This document shows, in pieces, positions 1 through 6,288 of a stretch of 9,383 nucleotides of DNA (position 1 is its first letter; each line of letters begins with the position of its first letter). Position numbers and translations under genes: made by a program. The stretch is from DATEJJ01 sp039649115 (GTDB lineage Bacteria > Actinomycetota > Actinomycetes > Mycobacteriales > Micromonosporaceae), in assembly GCA_039649115.1 (NCBI GenBank), contig JBBWZQ010000179.1, positions 1 through 9,383 of the forward strand. Direction: 5' to 3'. The notes below the pieces were generated by a model. The model was given only the letters and a program-made list of their open reading frames with translations. It ran no database searches and was not told where the DNA came from.

Positions 1-647
1 ACCTCGTCGCGGCTGCGGCTGCCGGTGCCGAGCAGGCCCGGCTCGGGCAGCGCGTCGAGGACGGCCAGCGGCACGGACGCGGCCGGGTCCGGATACGCGC
101 GCAGGGCGGCGGGGTACAGCTCGCGCAGCACCTCGCGCAGCGCGACCGCGGCGGCCTGGCGCCCGGAGACGACGGCGGCGTGCGCGGCGAGCACCGGCTT
201 GAGCGCGGTCAGGTCGCGGGGTGCCGACCGCACCGAGGCGACCAGGGCACCCGCCTGCAGCGCGCGGGACAGGCCGATCGCCCGCCGGAGCGGGGCCGGA
301 GCCTCCAGCTCCTCGGGGGAGTCGTCGTCACCGAAGCGCTCGGCGTAGTCGTCGAGCAACTCTTCGTCGACAATCGCGAGCGGCCGGCCGGCCGCGGCGA
401 GAAACATGATGACCCGGTGCTCGTCGCTGTCCGCGGCCACCGCGACGTCCGCGCCCGCCGACCGCTCGGCGAGTACCGCGCCCAGTTCCGCGTAGCCGGC
501 CGCGCTGTCGGCGACCTCGCTGACGTGCAGCAGCCTGCCGGAGTCGTCGACCACGGCCACGGTGAGCGGCTCTACTTCGTCGTTACCTGCAGGCGAGCCC
601 GAAGGCTGCCTCGACGAGAGACCGCAGTACACCCGCACGAGCGCCAC
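1..647 (-). CDS. Conserved protein with distant IS110-like (DEDD transposase) N-terminal character, 3' end cut by window
   Basis: The frame opens at GTG 647 and stays open to base 1, giving 215 complete codons of a longer protein. The start is set by a strong GGAGG at 656-660, 8 nt upstream. The N-terminus reads as alternating strands and helices: LTVAVVDDSG at about 28-37, then VAVAADSDEH at 68-77, followed by FLAAAGRPLAIVDEE at 82-96. This order resembles the RNase-H-like fold of IS110-family transposases, where an acidic strand end is followed by a second acidic motif and a 'leaves L, small residues, G, V-rich strand' pattern. An acidic stretch (DDYAERFGDDDSPEELE, 99-115) and a helical Ala/Leu-rich region (about 120-180) follow. 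I recall Micromonosporaceae homologues labelled transposase, but this is memory. No terminal inverted repeats or target duplications are visible, so an immobile, domesticated protein is as likely as a real element. The gene is secure; its function is weakly supported. Confidence 0.7.
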   Translation of the reverse strand, partial: MALVRVYCGLSSRQPSGSPAGNDEVEPLTVAVVDDSGRLLHVSEVADSAAGYAELGAVLAERSAGADVAVAADSDEHRVIMFLAAAGRPLAIVDEELLDDYAERFGDDDSPEELEAPAPLRRAIGLSRALQAGALVASVRSAPRDLTALKPVLAAHAAVVSGRQAAAVALREVLRELYPAALRAYPDPAASVPLAVLDALPEPGLLGTGSRSRDE

Positions 648-655
648 AGCGTCGT

Positions 656-660
656 CCTCC
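656..660 (-). promoter_or_regulatory. Strong ribosome binding site of the left-edge gene
   Basis: On the minus strand AGAGGAGGA (663-655) precedes GTG 647 with 8 nt between GGAGG and the start codon. It is one of the two clear Shine-Dalgarno sequences in the window and fixes the start of the left-edge gene. Confidence 0.7.
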
Positions 661-723
661 TCTTGGTCCTCTCGCGATCCGCTGCGTCCCGGACACCCCG
701 TGCGTCCGCGACAACGAGCGCCC

Positions 724-765
724 CCGGAGCCGGCTCCGGTGTCGCCAAGGACTGATGCTCCCTGG
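724..765 (-). terminator. Possible double-hairpin terminator after the acidic repeat gene
   Basis: The 125-bp gap 648-772 lies between the stop of the acidic repeat gene (TGA 775-773) and the start of the left-edge gene, both on the minus strand. It holds two inverted repeats. The first, 8 nt after the stop, pairs 759-765 with 745-751 around a 7-nt loop, with one G-U wobble. The second is the perfect 16-bp palindrome CCGGAGCCGGCTCCGG at 724-739, which can fold as a 6-bp stem with a 4-nt loop. No T-tract follows, so this is not a textbook intrinsic terminator, but U-less terminators are proposed in actinomycetes. The hairpins could also belong to the 5' leader of the left-edge gene. Confidence 0.4.
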
Positions 766-772
766 TCCGGGG

Positions 773-2086
773 TCAGTCGCGCCAGTCCACGGCGGCCGAG
801 ATCTTGCCGATTATCGTGCGCCAGCTGAGAGGTGCGGCTTCTGCCCCGATTTTCTTGAGCTTGCGGCGTGCGAAGAAGCCGCTGATGCCACCACTCTCCG
901 TAGTCCTCATCACCTCGTCGAGGTCGTCGAGCGGCGACCCCGGCGCCAGCGATTCCTGCACCGACTGCAGGCGGAGGGCGTATCCGAGGTCCCGGGCGAT
1001 CTCTCCGGCCTGGATGAGCAGCTGGGCATCCCAGGCGTCGTACCCGCCGCGCAGGTTCTCCACCACGAGGTCCAACTCGTACCGGTCCTCCGGCAGCGGT
1101 ACCACGTCCGCCACGGTGACCCGCTCGACCACGTCAGGCCAGGCGCTGAGCTGGCTGAGGTCGTGCTCGGCGCCGGAGCGGACGAACTCGACGAGCCCCT
1201 CGGGCGAGCGGAAGAGGTACAGCTTCCCGCGGCCACCGAGGAAGACCGGTACCTCCTCGGGCTGCGCGGCGTCACTGTCCGCCTCGTCGTCCTCGCCGGA
1301 CTCCTCGTCGTCCCCGTCTTCGTCGCCGGTCTCATCCTCGCCGGTCTCATCCTCGCCGGTGTCGTCCTCGCCGATCTCGTCCTCGCCGGTCTCGTCCTCG
1401 TCGAGCACGTCGCCGTCGATGATGTCGTCGTCCTCGTCGTCCTCGTCGTCACCGCGGCGCCGCCGGCCCTTGGGCGTCTCCGCCTCGTCCTCGTCCTCGT
1501 CGTAGTCGTCGACGATCGCCTTCTCGTCCTCCACGAACGGGCGCAGCGGACCGTGCCGCTCCGGGAACGCGTCGACCTCCCGGTCCGAGATGTCGGTCGG
1601 CGTGATCTCCGTGTCCGGCCGGTACGCGCGCAGCGTGTAGCCGACCCCCTTCGGCAGCGCGATCTCAACGAGGTCGATGTGCACGGACTCCCAGAAGGCG
1701 TCGGTCCCGGCCGAGCGCTCGACGTCGTCGACGGCCTCGGCGACCGCCTCGCCCTCTTCCTCGTCTCCGGGCTCCGCCGCGGACCCGGATCCCTCGTCGC
1801 CCTCGGCCTCGTCGTCGAAACCCTCGGCCTCTCCGTCGAAAGCCTCAGCTTCCCCGTCGGAACCCGAAGCTTCCGCCTCAGATCCTGAGGCGTCCCCCTC
1901 GGAACCCGAAGCTTCCCGGTCGGAACCCGAAGCGTCCGCCCCGGAACCCGAAGCCTCCCCGTCGGAACCCGAAGCTTCCCCGTCGGACTCGGCTGCCTGC
2001 TCGGACTCGGCAGCGGGCAACTCGACCCCGGTCTCCTCAGACCTGGTCTCGTCGGCGTTGCGTCGTCCGGCTCTCTGGCGGGCCAC
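773..2086 (-). CDS. Highly acidic conserved actinobacterial protein with two tandem repeat tracts, function unknown
   Basis: GTG 2086 is chosen as start because GGAGG (2096-2092) lies 5 nt upstream. A longer in-frame GTG at 2137 has no ribosome site and sits on a possible -10 box. The 437-residue product begins MARQRAGRRNADE and then has a Ser/Gly/acidic heptad tract (about 37-99). Next come a conserved-looking block with SVHIDLVEIALPKGVGYTLR (134-153), an Asp/Glu tract split by a basic patch KGRRRRG (206-212), and a GEDET-type pentad tract (231-255). A folded C-terminal domain (about 278-437) contains VPVFLGGRGKLYLFRSPE, YELDLVVENLRGG and the basic FFARRKLKKIG, and ends WRTIIGKISAAVDWRD. There is no signal peptide or membrane helix, so it should be cytoplasmic. 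I vaguely recall relatives labelled DNA primase in databases, but I see no zinc ribbon, TOPRIM or AEP motif to justify that. It lies 90 bp after the DUF4261-like gene and may share its transcript or have its own promoter. Confidence 0.85.
   Translation of the reverse strand: MARQRAGRRNADETRSEETGVELPAAESEQAAESDGEASGSDGEASGSGADASGSDREASGSEGDASGSEAEASGSDGEAEAFDGEAEGFDDEAEGDEGSGSAAEPGDEEEGEAVAEAVDDVERSAGTDAFWESVHIDLVEIALPKGVGYTLRAYRPDTEITPTDISDREVDAFPERHGPLRPFVEDEKAIVDDYDEDEDEAETPKGRRRRGDDEDDEDDDIIDGDVLDEDETGEDEIGEDDTGEDETGEDETGDEDGDDEESGEDDEADSDAAQPEEVPVFLGGRGKLYLFRSPEGLVEFVRSGAEHDLSQLSAWPDVVERVTVADVVPLPEDRYELDLVVENLRGGYDAWDAQLLIQAGEIARDLGYALRLQSVQESLAPGSPLDDLDEVMRTTESGGISGFFARRKLKKIGAEAAPLSWRTIIGKISAAVDWRD
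1322..1396 (-). repeat. In-frame 15-bp tandem repeat coding for acidic pentads (DETGE)
   Basis: Five consecutive 15-bp units encode DETGE, DEIGE, DDTGE, DETGE and DETGD. On the plus strand the unit reads close to CTCGCCGGTCTCGTC. Units differ by only a few bases, suggesting slippage or unequal recombination within the gene. All differences keep the reading frame and the acidic character. Confidence 0.85.
1790..1978 (-). repeat. In-frame 21-bp tandem repeat coding for Ser/Gly/acidic heptads (EASGSDG)
   Basis: Nine consecutive 21-bp units encode heptads of consensus [ED]-A-S-G-S-[DEG]-[GAR]. The first six are EASGSDG, EASGSGA, DASGSDR, EASGSEG, DASGSEA and EASGSDG. The last three have diverged to EAEAFDG, EAEGFDD and EAEGDEG. 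A degenerate copy may precede the tract. The six similar units share long identical stretches such as GAAGCTTCCCCGTCGGA on the plus strand, indicating recent expansion of an otherwise unfolded linker. Confidence 0.88.
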
Positions 2087-2091
2087 GGCGA

Positions 2092-2096
2092 CCTCC
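2092..2096 (-). promoter_or_regulatory. Ribosome binding site deciding the start of the acidic repeat gene
   Basis: GGAGG on the minus strand, 5 nt before GTG 2086. The alternative in-frame GTG at 2137 has no such site. This is why the shorter, 437-residue form is preferred. Confidence 0.6.
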
Positions 2097-2137
2097 GTCT
2101 GGTCGGTGTTGTGCGTGCCGGTTGACTCTGGCCACAC

Positions 2138-2143
2138 ACCCTA
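2138..2143 (-). promoter_or_regulatory. Possible -10 box for the acidic repeat gene
   Basis: TAGGGT on the minus strand fits the actinobacterial TANNNT -10 pattern. A start about 7 nt further on would give a leader of roughly 45 nt before GTG 2086. No convincing -35 element is seen about 17 bp upstream, so this is weak. It is the only candidate in the 90-bp gap 2087-2176. Confidence 0.25.
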
Positions 2144-2176
2144 GTCGGCGCGGTACGTGAGCGTTCGCCGTACCCC

Positions 2177-2992
2177 TCACCCGGGTGTACCCACCGCGAA
2201 GGGGCCGCCGGGATCGATGGACAGCGTCGGTCGGTCGGGGCCGGCGAGCGGCGCCTGCGGCCGCACCGGCCAGCGCTGGTGCTGGGTGAAGCCGCGGACC
2301 GCCCCGTCCAGCGCACCCCCCTCGAAGAGGAACCGCGCGCCGTTGCGCAGCAGGCCGGTCATCAGCTCGCGGTCCAGGTAGCGGAAGTGGCACTGCAGGT
2401 CGGCCAGGCCGAGCTGGGTCATGCCCAGCGTGTCCATGACCGCGACGTCAGGGTCGTCCGGGTCCTCGAAGATCCGTACGTTGATCAGGCCGCGCAGCGG
2501 ATCGCCGGCCAGCTCCTCCGGCGGTACCGCCTGCTGGCTGCCCGGCCACCAGGTCGCCAGCGGCGAGGTCGAGGCGATGACGGCCTGTACGGCGGCCTGG
2601 TGGGCCTCGACCCGCGAGCGGGGATCCACGTCCCGCCCGAGGAATTCGGTGACCAGCAGCGAGTACCGGCACCGGCCGAGCACGTCGGCCGCCTGCGCCC
2701 AGCCGCGGCTGTGTGCCAGGTCGCGCGGTTCGGTGTCCTGGATGGGGCGGGTGATCGCCGAGAGCAGTGGCGCGGAGCGGGCGTCCGGGTACATGTTGCG
2801 CAGCAGCCCGTACGTGATGAGCAGGTTGCCGTCGGCCTCCGTGAGGTCCGCGTCCGGCCGCGCCAGCCGCACCGCGTCGAGGATCTGGCGGGCGTCCAGC
2901 GCGGGCGGATCGGCGAAGCAGAGCTCCGCCATCAGCGTCTGCGCGGCGTGCGGCGGCAACGGCTGACCGTACTCCACGGGCCGTTCATACAC
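2177..2992 (-). CDS. DUF4261-like protein of unknown function
   Basis: The 271-residue product starts at GTG 2992, overlapping the last 8 bases of the preceding half-length dehydrogenase gene. An internal ATG at codon 21 (MAELCF) is an alternative start. The sequence shows the pattern I associate with DUF4261: an N-terminal MAELCF strand, the aromatic motif TWWPGSQ (147-153), and the signature VMDTLGMTQLGLADLQ (185-200) followed by a helix and FLFEGG (221-226). The central helix-rich region contains SRGWAQAADVLGRCRYSLLVTEFLG (split at about 95-119). The C-terminal 40 residues are Pro/Gly-rich and probably disordered. No signal peptide or membrane segment is present, so it should be cytoplasmic. 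It is the last gene of the overlapping deoC cluster, so it is probably co-translated with the aldehyde dehydrogenase pair. The biochemical role is unknown and the family assignment rests on recollected pattern. Confidence 0.75.
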   Translation of the reverse strand: MYERPVEYGQPLPPHAAQTLMAELCFADPPALDARQILDAVRLARPDADLTEADGNLLITYGLLRNMYPDARSAPLLSAITRPIQDTEPRDLAHSRGWAQAADVLGRCRYSLLVTEFLGRDVDPRSRVEAHQAAVQAVIASTSPLATWWPGSQQAVPPEELAGDPLRGLINVRIFEDPDDPDVAVMDTLGMTQLGLADLQCHFRYLDRELMTGLLRNGARFLFEGGALDGAVRGFTQHQRWPVRPQAPLAGPDRPTLSIDPGGPFAVGTPG

Positions 2993-3842
2993 CTTTGGGA
3001 TGCCAGACGGTCTTGATTTCGAGGAACGCCGTCAACCGGTCCGTGCCGGGATCGGCCGCCCAGTCGGCCGGCAGCCGCGGTACCCGCTTGAGGTTCTCCG
3101 CCGCCTCCCGCTCCAGGTCGGTACGCATTGCCTGGTCGGCAACGCCGGTCAGGTCGACGGCGTTGACGTCGAGGTGGCCGGCCAGCCACGGAGCCGTCTC
3201 GGCGGGCCGGCCGGTGAGCAGGTTGACCACGCCGCCCGGCAGGTCCGCGGTGGCCAGCACCTCGGCCAGGGTGATCGCCGGCAGCGGGTGCCGCTCCGCC
3301 GCGAGCACGACCGCGGTGTTGCCGGTCACGATGACCGGGGCGAGCACGCTGACCAGTCCGAGCAGGCTGGAGTCGGGCGGTGCCACGATGCCCACCACAC
3401 CGACCGGCTCCGGCGCGGAGAGGTTGAAGAACGGGCCGGCCACGGCGTTGGCGTTGCCGTACACCTGCGCGATCTTGTCGGCCCAGCCGGCGTACCAGAC
3501 CCAGCGGTCGATCGCGGCGTCCACAGTGGACGACGCGTCGTTCCCCTCAGTCGCGGTCACCTCGTCGACGAACTGGGCTCGCCGGCCCTCCAGCATCTCG
3601 GCGATCCGGTACAGGATCTGGCCCCGGTTGTACGCAGTGGCGCCCGACCACCCGCCGAACGCGCCGCGGGCCACCCGTACCGCGTCGCGCACGTCCTTGC
3701 GCGAGGCGAGCGCGGCGTTGGCGAGGAAGTCGCCCGCAGCCGACGTCACGACGTAGGACCTCCCGGATTCACTGCGGGGAAAGGCGCCGCCGACGAACAG
3801 CTTGTACGTCTTGCGTACGGCCAGTCGCGGATCAGTGCGCAA
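2985..3842 (-). CDS. Half-length aldehyde dehydrogenase homologue lacking catalytic residues
   Basis: This 285-residue protein aligns by eye with the N-terminal NAD-binding part of the neighbouring 478-residue dehydrogenase. Shared landmarks are KLFVGGAF (14-21), WYAGWADK (116-123), EPVGVVGIVAP (145-155), GNTAVVL (174-180) and LPGGVVNLLTG (201-211). The catalytic-cysteine domain is absent altogether. Where the active enzyme has PWNFP, this one has PPDSS (155-159). VLKPAE has become VLAAER (179-184) and FTGSTE has become LTGVAD, so oxyanion and cofactor-binding residues are lost as well. It ends in its own tail, FLEIKTVWHP (273-282), with no frameshift remnants downstream, which argues for a maintained short form and not a decaying gene. 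The start is TTG 3842, supported by GGAGGG about 5 nt upstream, and it overlaps the dehydrogenase stop by 11 bp. A regulatory or structural subunit of the active enzyme is the simplest guess; activity on its own is unlikely. Confidence 0.85.
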   Translation of the reverse strand: MRTDPRLAVRKTYKLFVGGAFPRSESGRSYVVTSAAGDFLANAALASRKDVRDAVRVARGAFGGWSGATAYNRGQILYRIAEMLEGRRAQFVDEVTATEGNDASSTVDAAIDRWVWYAGWADKIAQVYGNANAVAGPFFNLSAPEPVGVVGIVAPPDSSLLGLVSVLAPVIVTGNTAVVLAAERHPLPAITLAEVLATADLPGGVVNLLTGRPAETAPWLAGHLDVNAVDLTGVADQAMRTDLEREAAENLKRVPRLPADWAADPGTDRLTAFLEIKTVWHPKGV

Positions 3843-5268
3843 GGTAGCCCTCCAGTCCGTGCCGGCCGCCCTCCCGGCCGTACCCCGACTCCTTGTACCC
3901 GCCGAAGGGTGCCGTGGGATCGAACTTGTTGAACGTATTGGCCCACACCACGCCGGCCCGCAGCCGGTCCGCGACGGCGAGGATCCGGGAACCCTTCTCG
4001 GTCCAGATGCCCGCCGACAGCCCGAACGGCGTGTTGTTCGCCTTCTCCACCGCCTCCGCCGGGGTCCGGAAGGTCAGTACCGACAGTACCGGTCCGAAGA
4101 TCTCTTCGCGGGCGATCCGGTGCGCCTGGGACACCCCCGTGAAAATCGTCGGCGCGAACCAGAAGCCGCGGTCGGGCAGCTCGCACGGCGGCGACCAGCG
4201 CTGCGCACCTTCCTCGTCGCCGATCCCGGCCAGTTCCCGGATCTTCGCCAGCTGCACGGCCGAGTTGATCGCCCCGATGTCCGTGTTCTTGTCCAGCGGA
4301 TCGCCCATCCGCAGCCGGCCCATCCGCCGCTTCAGCGCGTCGAGCAGCGCGTCGGCCACCGACTCCTGCACGAGCAGGCGGGAGCCGGCGCAGCACACGT
4401 GGCCCTGGTTGAAGAAGATGCCGTCGACGATGCCCTCGACCGCCTGGTCGATCGGTGCATCGTCGAACACGATGTTCGCCGCCTTGCCGCCCAGTTCGAG
4501 GGTCAGCCGCTTGCTGGTGCCGGCGACCGCCTTCGCGATCGAGCGGCCCACCTCGGTGGAGCCGGTGAAGGCCACCTTGTCGATGCCCGGGTGCTCGACG
4601 AGGTGCCGGCCGGTCTCGCCCGCCCCGGTGATGATGTTGACCACGCCCGGCGGCAGGTCCGCCTGCTGGCAGAGCTCCGCGAAGAGCAGCGCGGTCAGCG
4701 GCGTGGTCTCGGCCGGCTTGAGCACGACGGTGTTGCCGCAGGCGAGCGCCGGCGCGATCTTCCAGGCCAGCATCAGCAGGGGGAAGTTCCAGGGGATGAC
4801 CTGCCCGGCCACGCCGAGCGGCCGCGGGTGGGCGCCGAGGCCGGCGTGCGGCAGCTTGTCGGCCCAGCCCGCGTAGTAGAAGAAGTGCGCGGCGGCCAGC
4901 GGTACGTCGACGTCGCGCGACTCCCGGATCGGCTTGCCGTTGTCGATGGACTCCAGCACCGCGAACTCGCGGGCGCGCTCCTGCAGCAGGCGCGCGATGC
5001 GGTACAGGTACTTGGCCCGGTCCCGACCGGGCAGGTCGCGCCAGGTGCTCTCGAATGCCTGGCGCGCGGCCGACACCGCTCGGTCCACATCGGACGGTCC
5101 GGCCGAGACGACCTCGGCGAGCACGTCCTCGGTGGCCGGATTGATGGTCTTGAAGCGGCCGCCGTCCGAGGGGTCGACGAACTCGCCGCCGATGAACAGC
5201 CCGTACGAGGAGCGGATGTCCACAATGGACGTCGACTCCGGTGCGGGTGCGTACTCGAAGGCAGTCAT
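3832..5268 (-). CDS. NAD(P)-dependent aldehyde dehydrogenase, likely acting on acetaldehyde from DeoC
   Basis: A full-length (478 aa) soluble aldehyde dehydrogenase of the ALDH superfamily, which oxidises aldehydes to carboxylic acids with NAD(P)+. All key elements are visible: PWNFP with oxyanion Asn161, KPAE with Lys184, the cofactor loop FTGSTEVG (234-241), general-base Glu258 in LELGGK, nucleophile Cys292 in NQGHVCCAG, the EEIFGP cofactor motif (388-393) and PFGGYKESGYGRE near the C-terminus. The residue two before the cysteine is His (GHVC), where most relatives have Gln or Glu. The ATG start lies 3 bp after the deoC stop, and the stop overlaps the start of the half-length homologue. Being directly behind deoC suggests that its substrate is the acetaldehyde released by the aldolase; this is inference from context, since ALDH specificity cannot be read from these motifs. 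Whether NAD+ or NADP+ is used is not clear either. Confidence 0.93.
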   Translation of the reverse strand: MTAFEYAPAPESTSIVDIRSSYGLFIGGEFVDPSDGGRFKTINPATEDVLAEVVSAGPSDVDRAVSAARQAFESTWRDLPGRDRAKYLYRIARLLQERAREFAVLESIDNGKPIRESRDVDVPLAAAHFFYYAGWADKLPHAGLGAHPRPLGVAGQVIPWNFPLLMLAWKIAPALACGNTVVLKPAETTPLTALLFAELCQQADLPPGVVNIITGAGETGRHLVEHPGIDKVAFTGSTEVGRSIAKAVAGTSKRLTLELGGKAANIVFDDAPIDQAVEGIVDGIFFNQGHVCCAGSRLLVQESVADALLDALKRRMGRLRMGDPLDKNTDIGAINSAVQLAKIRELAGIGDEEGAQRWSPPCELPDRGFWFAPTIFTGVSQAHRIAREEIFGPVLSVLTFRTPAEAVEKANNTPFGLSAGIWTEKGSRILAVADRLRAGVVWANTFNKFDPTAPFGGYKESGYGREGGRHGLEGYLAH

Positions 5269-5271
5269 GGG

Positions 5272-6207
5272 TCAGTCCAGGGTGAAGTAGTCGGGGCCCG
5301 GGTACCGGCCGGTGGACATCTTGGTGCGCTGCATGAGCAGGTCGTTGAGCAGGGTCGAGGCGCCGAACCGGAACCAGTCCGGGTGCAGCCAGTCCTCGCC
5401 CACGGTCTCGTTCACGGTCACCAGGTACTTGACGGCGTCCTTCGCGGTGCGGATGCCGCCCGCCGGCTTCACCCCGACCTGCCGGCCGGTGGTGTCCCGG
5501 AAGTCGCGCACCGCCTCCAGCATCACCAGCGTCACCGGCAGCGTGGCGGCCGGCGCCACCTTGCCGGTCGAGGTCTTGATGAAGTCGCCGCCGGCCAGCA
5601 TCGCCAGCCAGCTGGCCCGGCGCACGTTGTCGTAGGTGGCCAGTTCGCCGGTCTCCAGGATGACCTTGAGGTGTGCCTTGCCGGCCGCCTGCTTGACCTC
5701 CACGATCTCCTCGAAGACCTGCAGGTACCGGCCGGCGAGGAACGCGCCGCGGTTGATGACCATGTCGATCTCGTCGGCGCCGGCGGCCACCGCCTGCGCG
5801 GTCTCGGCCAGCCGCACCATCAGCGGTGACTGGCCGGACGGGAACGCGGTGGCGACGCTGGCCAGGTGGACGCCCGAGCCGCGCAGCGCCTCGGCCGCGG
5901 TGGGCACCATCGCGGGGTACACGCAGACCGCGGCCACCGCGGGGCAGGTCGGGTCGCTCGGGTCCGGCCGGCGCGCCTTCGCGCACAGCGCGCGTACCTT
6001 CCCCGGCGTGTCCGCCCCTTCCAGGGTGGTGAGGTCGACCATGCGGATCGCGAGGTCCAGGGCCCACGCCTTCGCCGTTGTCTTGATCGAGCGGGTGCCG
6101 AGCATCGCCGCCCGGGCCTCCGCGCCCACCTGGTCCACGCCGGGCAGCCCGTGCAGGAAGGCACGCAGGCCGGCGTCCGAGCGGGCCACCTCAACAACCG
6201 CCGTCAT
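5272..6207 (-). CDS. deoC: Deoxyribose-phosphate aldolase
   Basis: Class I aldolase that reversibly splits 2-deoxy-D-ribose 5-phosphate into glyceraldehyde 3-phosphate and acetaldehyde, the last step of deoxyribonucleoside breakdown in the cytoplasm. The Schiff-base lysine is Lys211 in DFIKTSTGK. The partner lysine is Lys247 in VGVKPAGGIRT, and the proton-relay aspartate is Asp148 in DEIDMVINRGAF. A C-terminal Tyr307 (DYFTLD) matches the catalytic tail tyrosine of the family. At 311 residues it is longer than the 250-residue enterobacterial enzyme because of an extended N-terminus, as is usual in actinobacteria. ATG 6207 is preferred because GAGG lies 5 nt upstream; a GTG at 6240 is open in frame but unsupported. 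It is the first gene of the minus-strand cluster, read divergently from upp, with a leader of about 75 nt if the shared -10 box is used. Confidence 0.96.
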   Translation of the reverse strand: MTAVVEVARSDAGLRAFLHGLPGVDQVGAEARAAMLGTRSIKTTAKAWALDLAIRMVDLTTLEGADTPGKVRALCAKARRPDPSDPTCPAVAAVCVYPAMVPTAAEALRGSGVHLASVATAFPSGQSPLMVRLAETAQAVAAGADEIDMVINRGAFLAGRYLQVFEEIVEVKQAAGKAHLKVILETGELATYDNVRRASWLAMLAGGDFIKTSTGKVAPAATLPVTLVMLEAVRDFRDTTGRQVGVKPAGGIRTAKDAVKYLVTVNETVGEDWLHPDWFRFGASTLLNDLLMQRTKMSTGRYPGPDYFTLD

Positions 6208-6288
6208 CTGATCCTCACCGGAAGAGTGGCCCACGGCCACGCTGTCTTTCCAGTGAGCTTACGCGTGCGACGACTGTGTGATCTTGCG

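Noticed and set aside
180..755. 191-codon plus-strand frame at the left edge
   Set aside because: Antisense to the frame opening at GTG 647, which has a strong ribosome site and a globular protein composition; the plus-strand product is Arg-rich and featureless.
1322..1396. 15-bp direct repeats as a CRISPR array or iteron origin
   Set aside because: The repeats are contiguous without spacers, in frame, and fully explained as codons for acidic pentads inside a gene.
755..1888. 377-codon plus-strand frame with long Val/Leu runs resembling a membrane protein
   Set aside because: The hydrophobic runs are the complement of the Asp/Glu repeats of the acidic gene (GAC/GAG read as GTC/CTC). It has no ribosome site, and the minus-strand frame has a conserved-looking C-terminal domain.
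2985..3842. Half-length dehydrogenase as a pseudogene
   Set aside because: No internal stop, frameshift or remnant of the missing catalytic half follows the gene. It has its own ribosome site and C-terminal tail, and the next gene overlaps it directly.
3802..5829. 675-codon plus-strand open frame opposite the dehydrogenases and deoC
   Set aside because: It lies antisense to three genes with intact catalytic motifs. Its product is Arg/Gly/His/Val-rich without recognisable domains, as expected of the opposite strand of high-GC coding DNA.
3746..6067. 773-codon minus-strand open frame across deoC and the dehydrogenase
   Set aside because: A shifted frame of the real genes on the same strand; the product is low-complexity Arg/Gly/Pro/Ala with no motif, while the true frames carry all catalytic residues.
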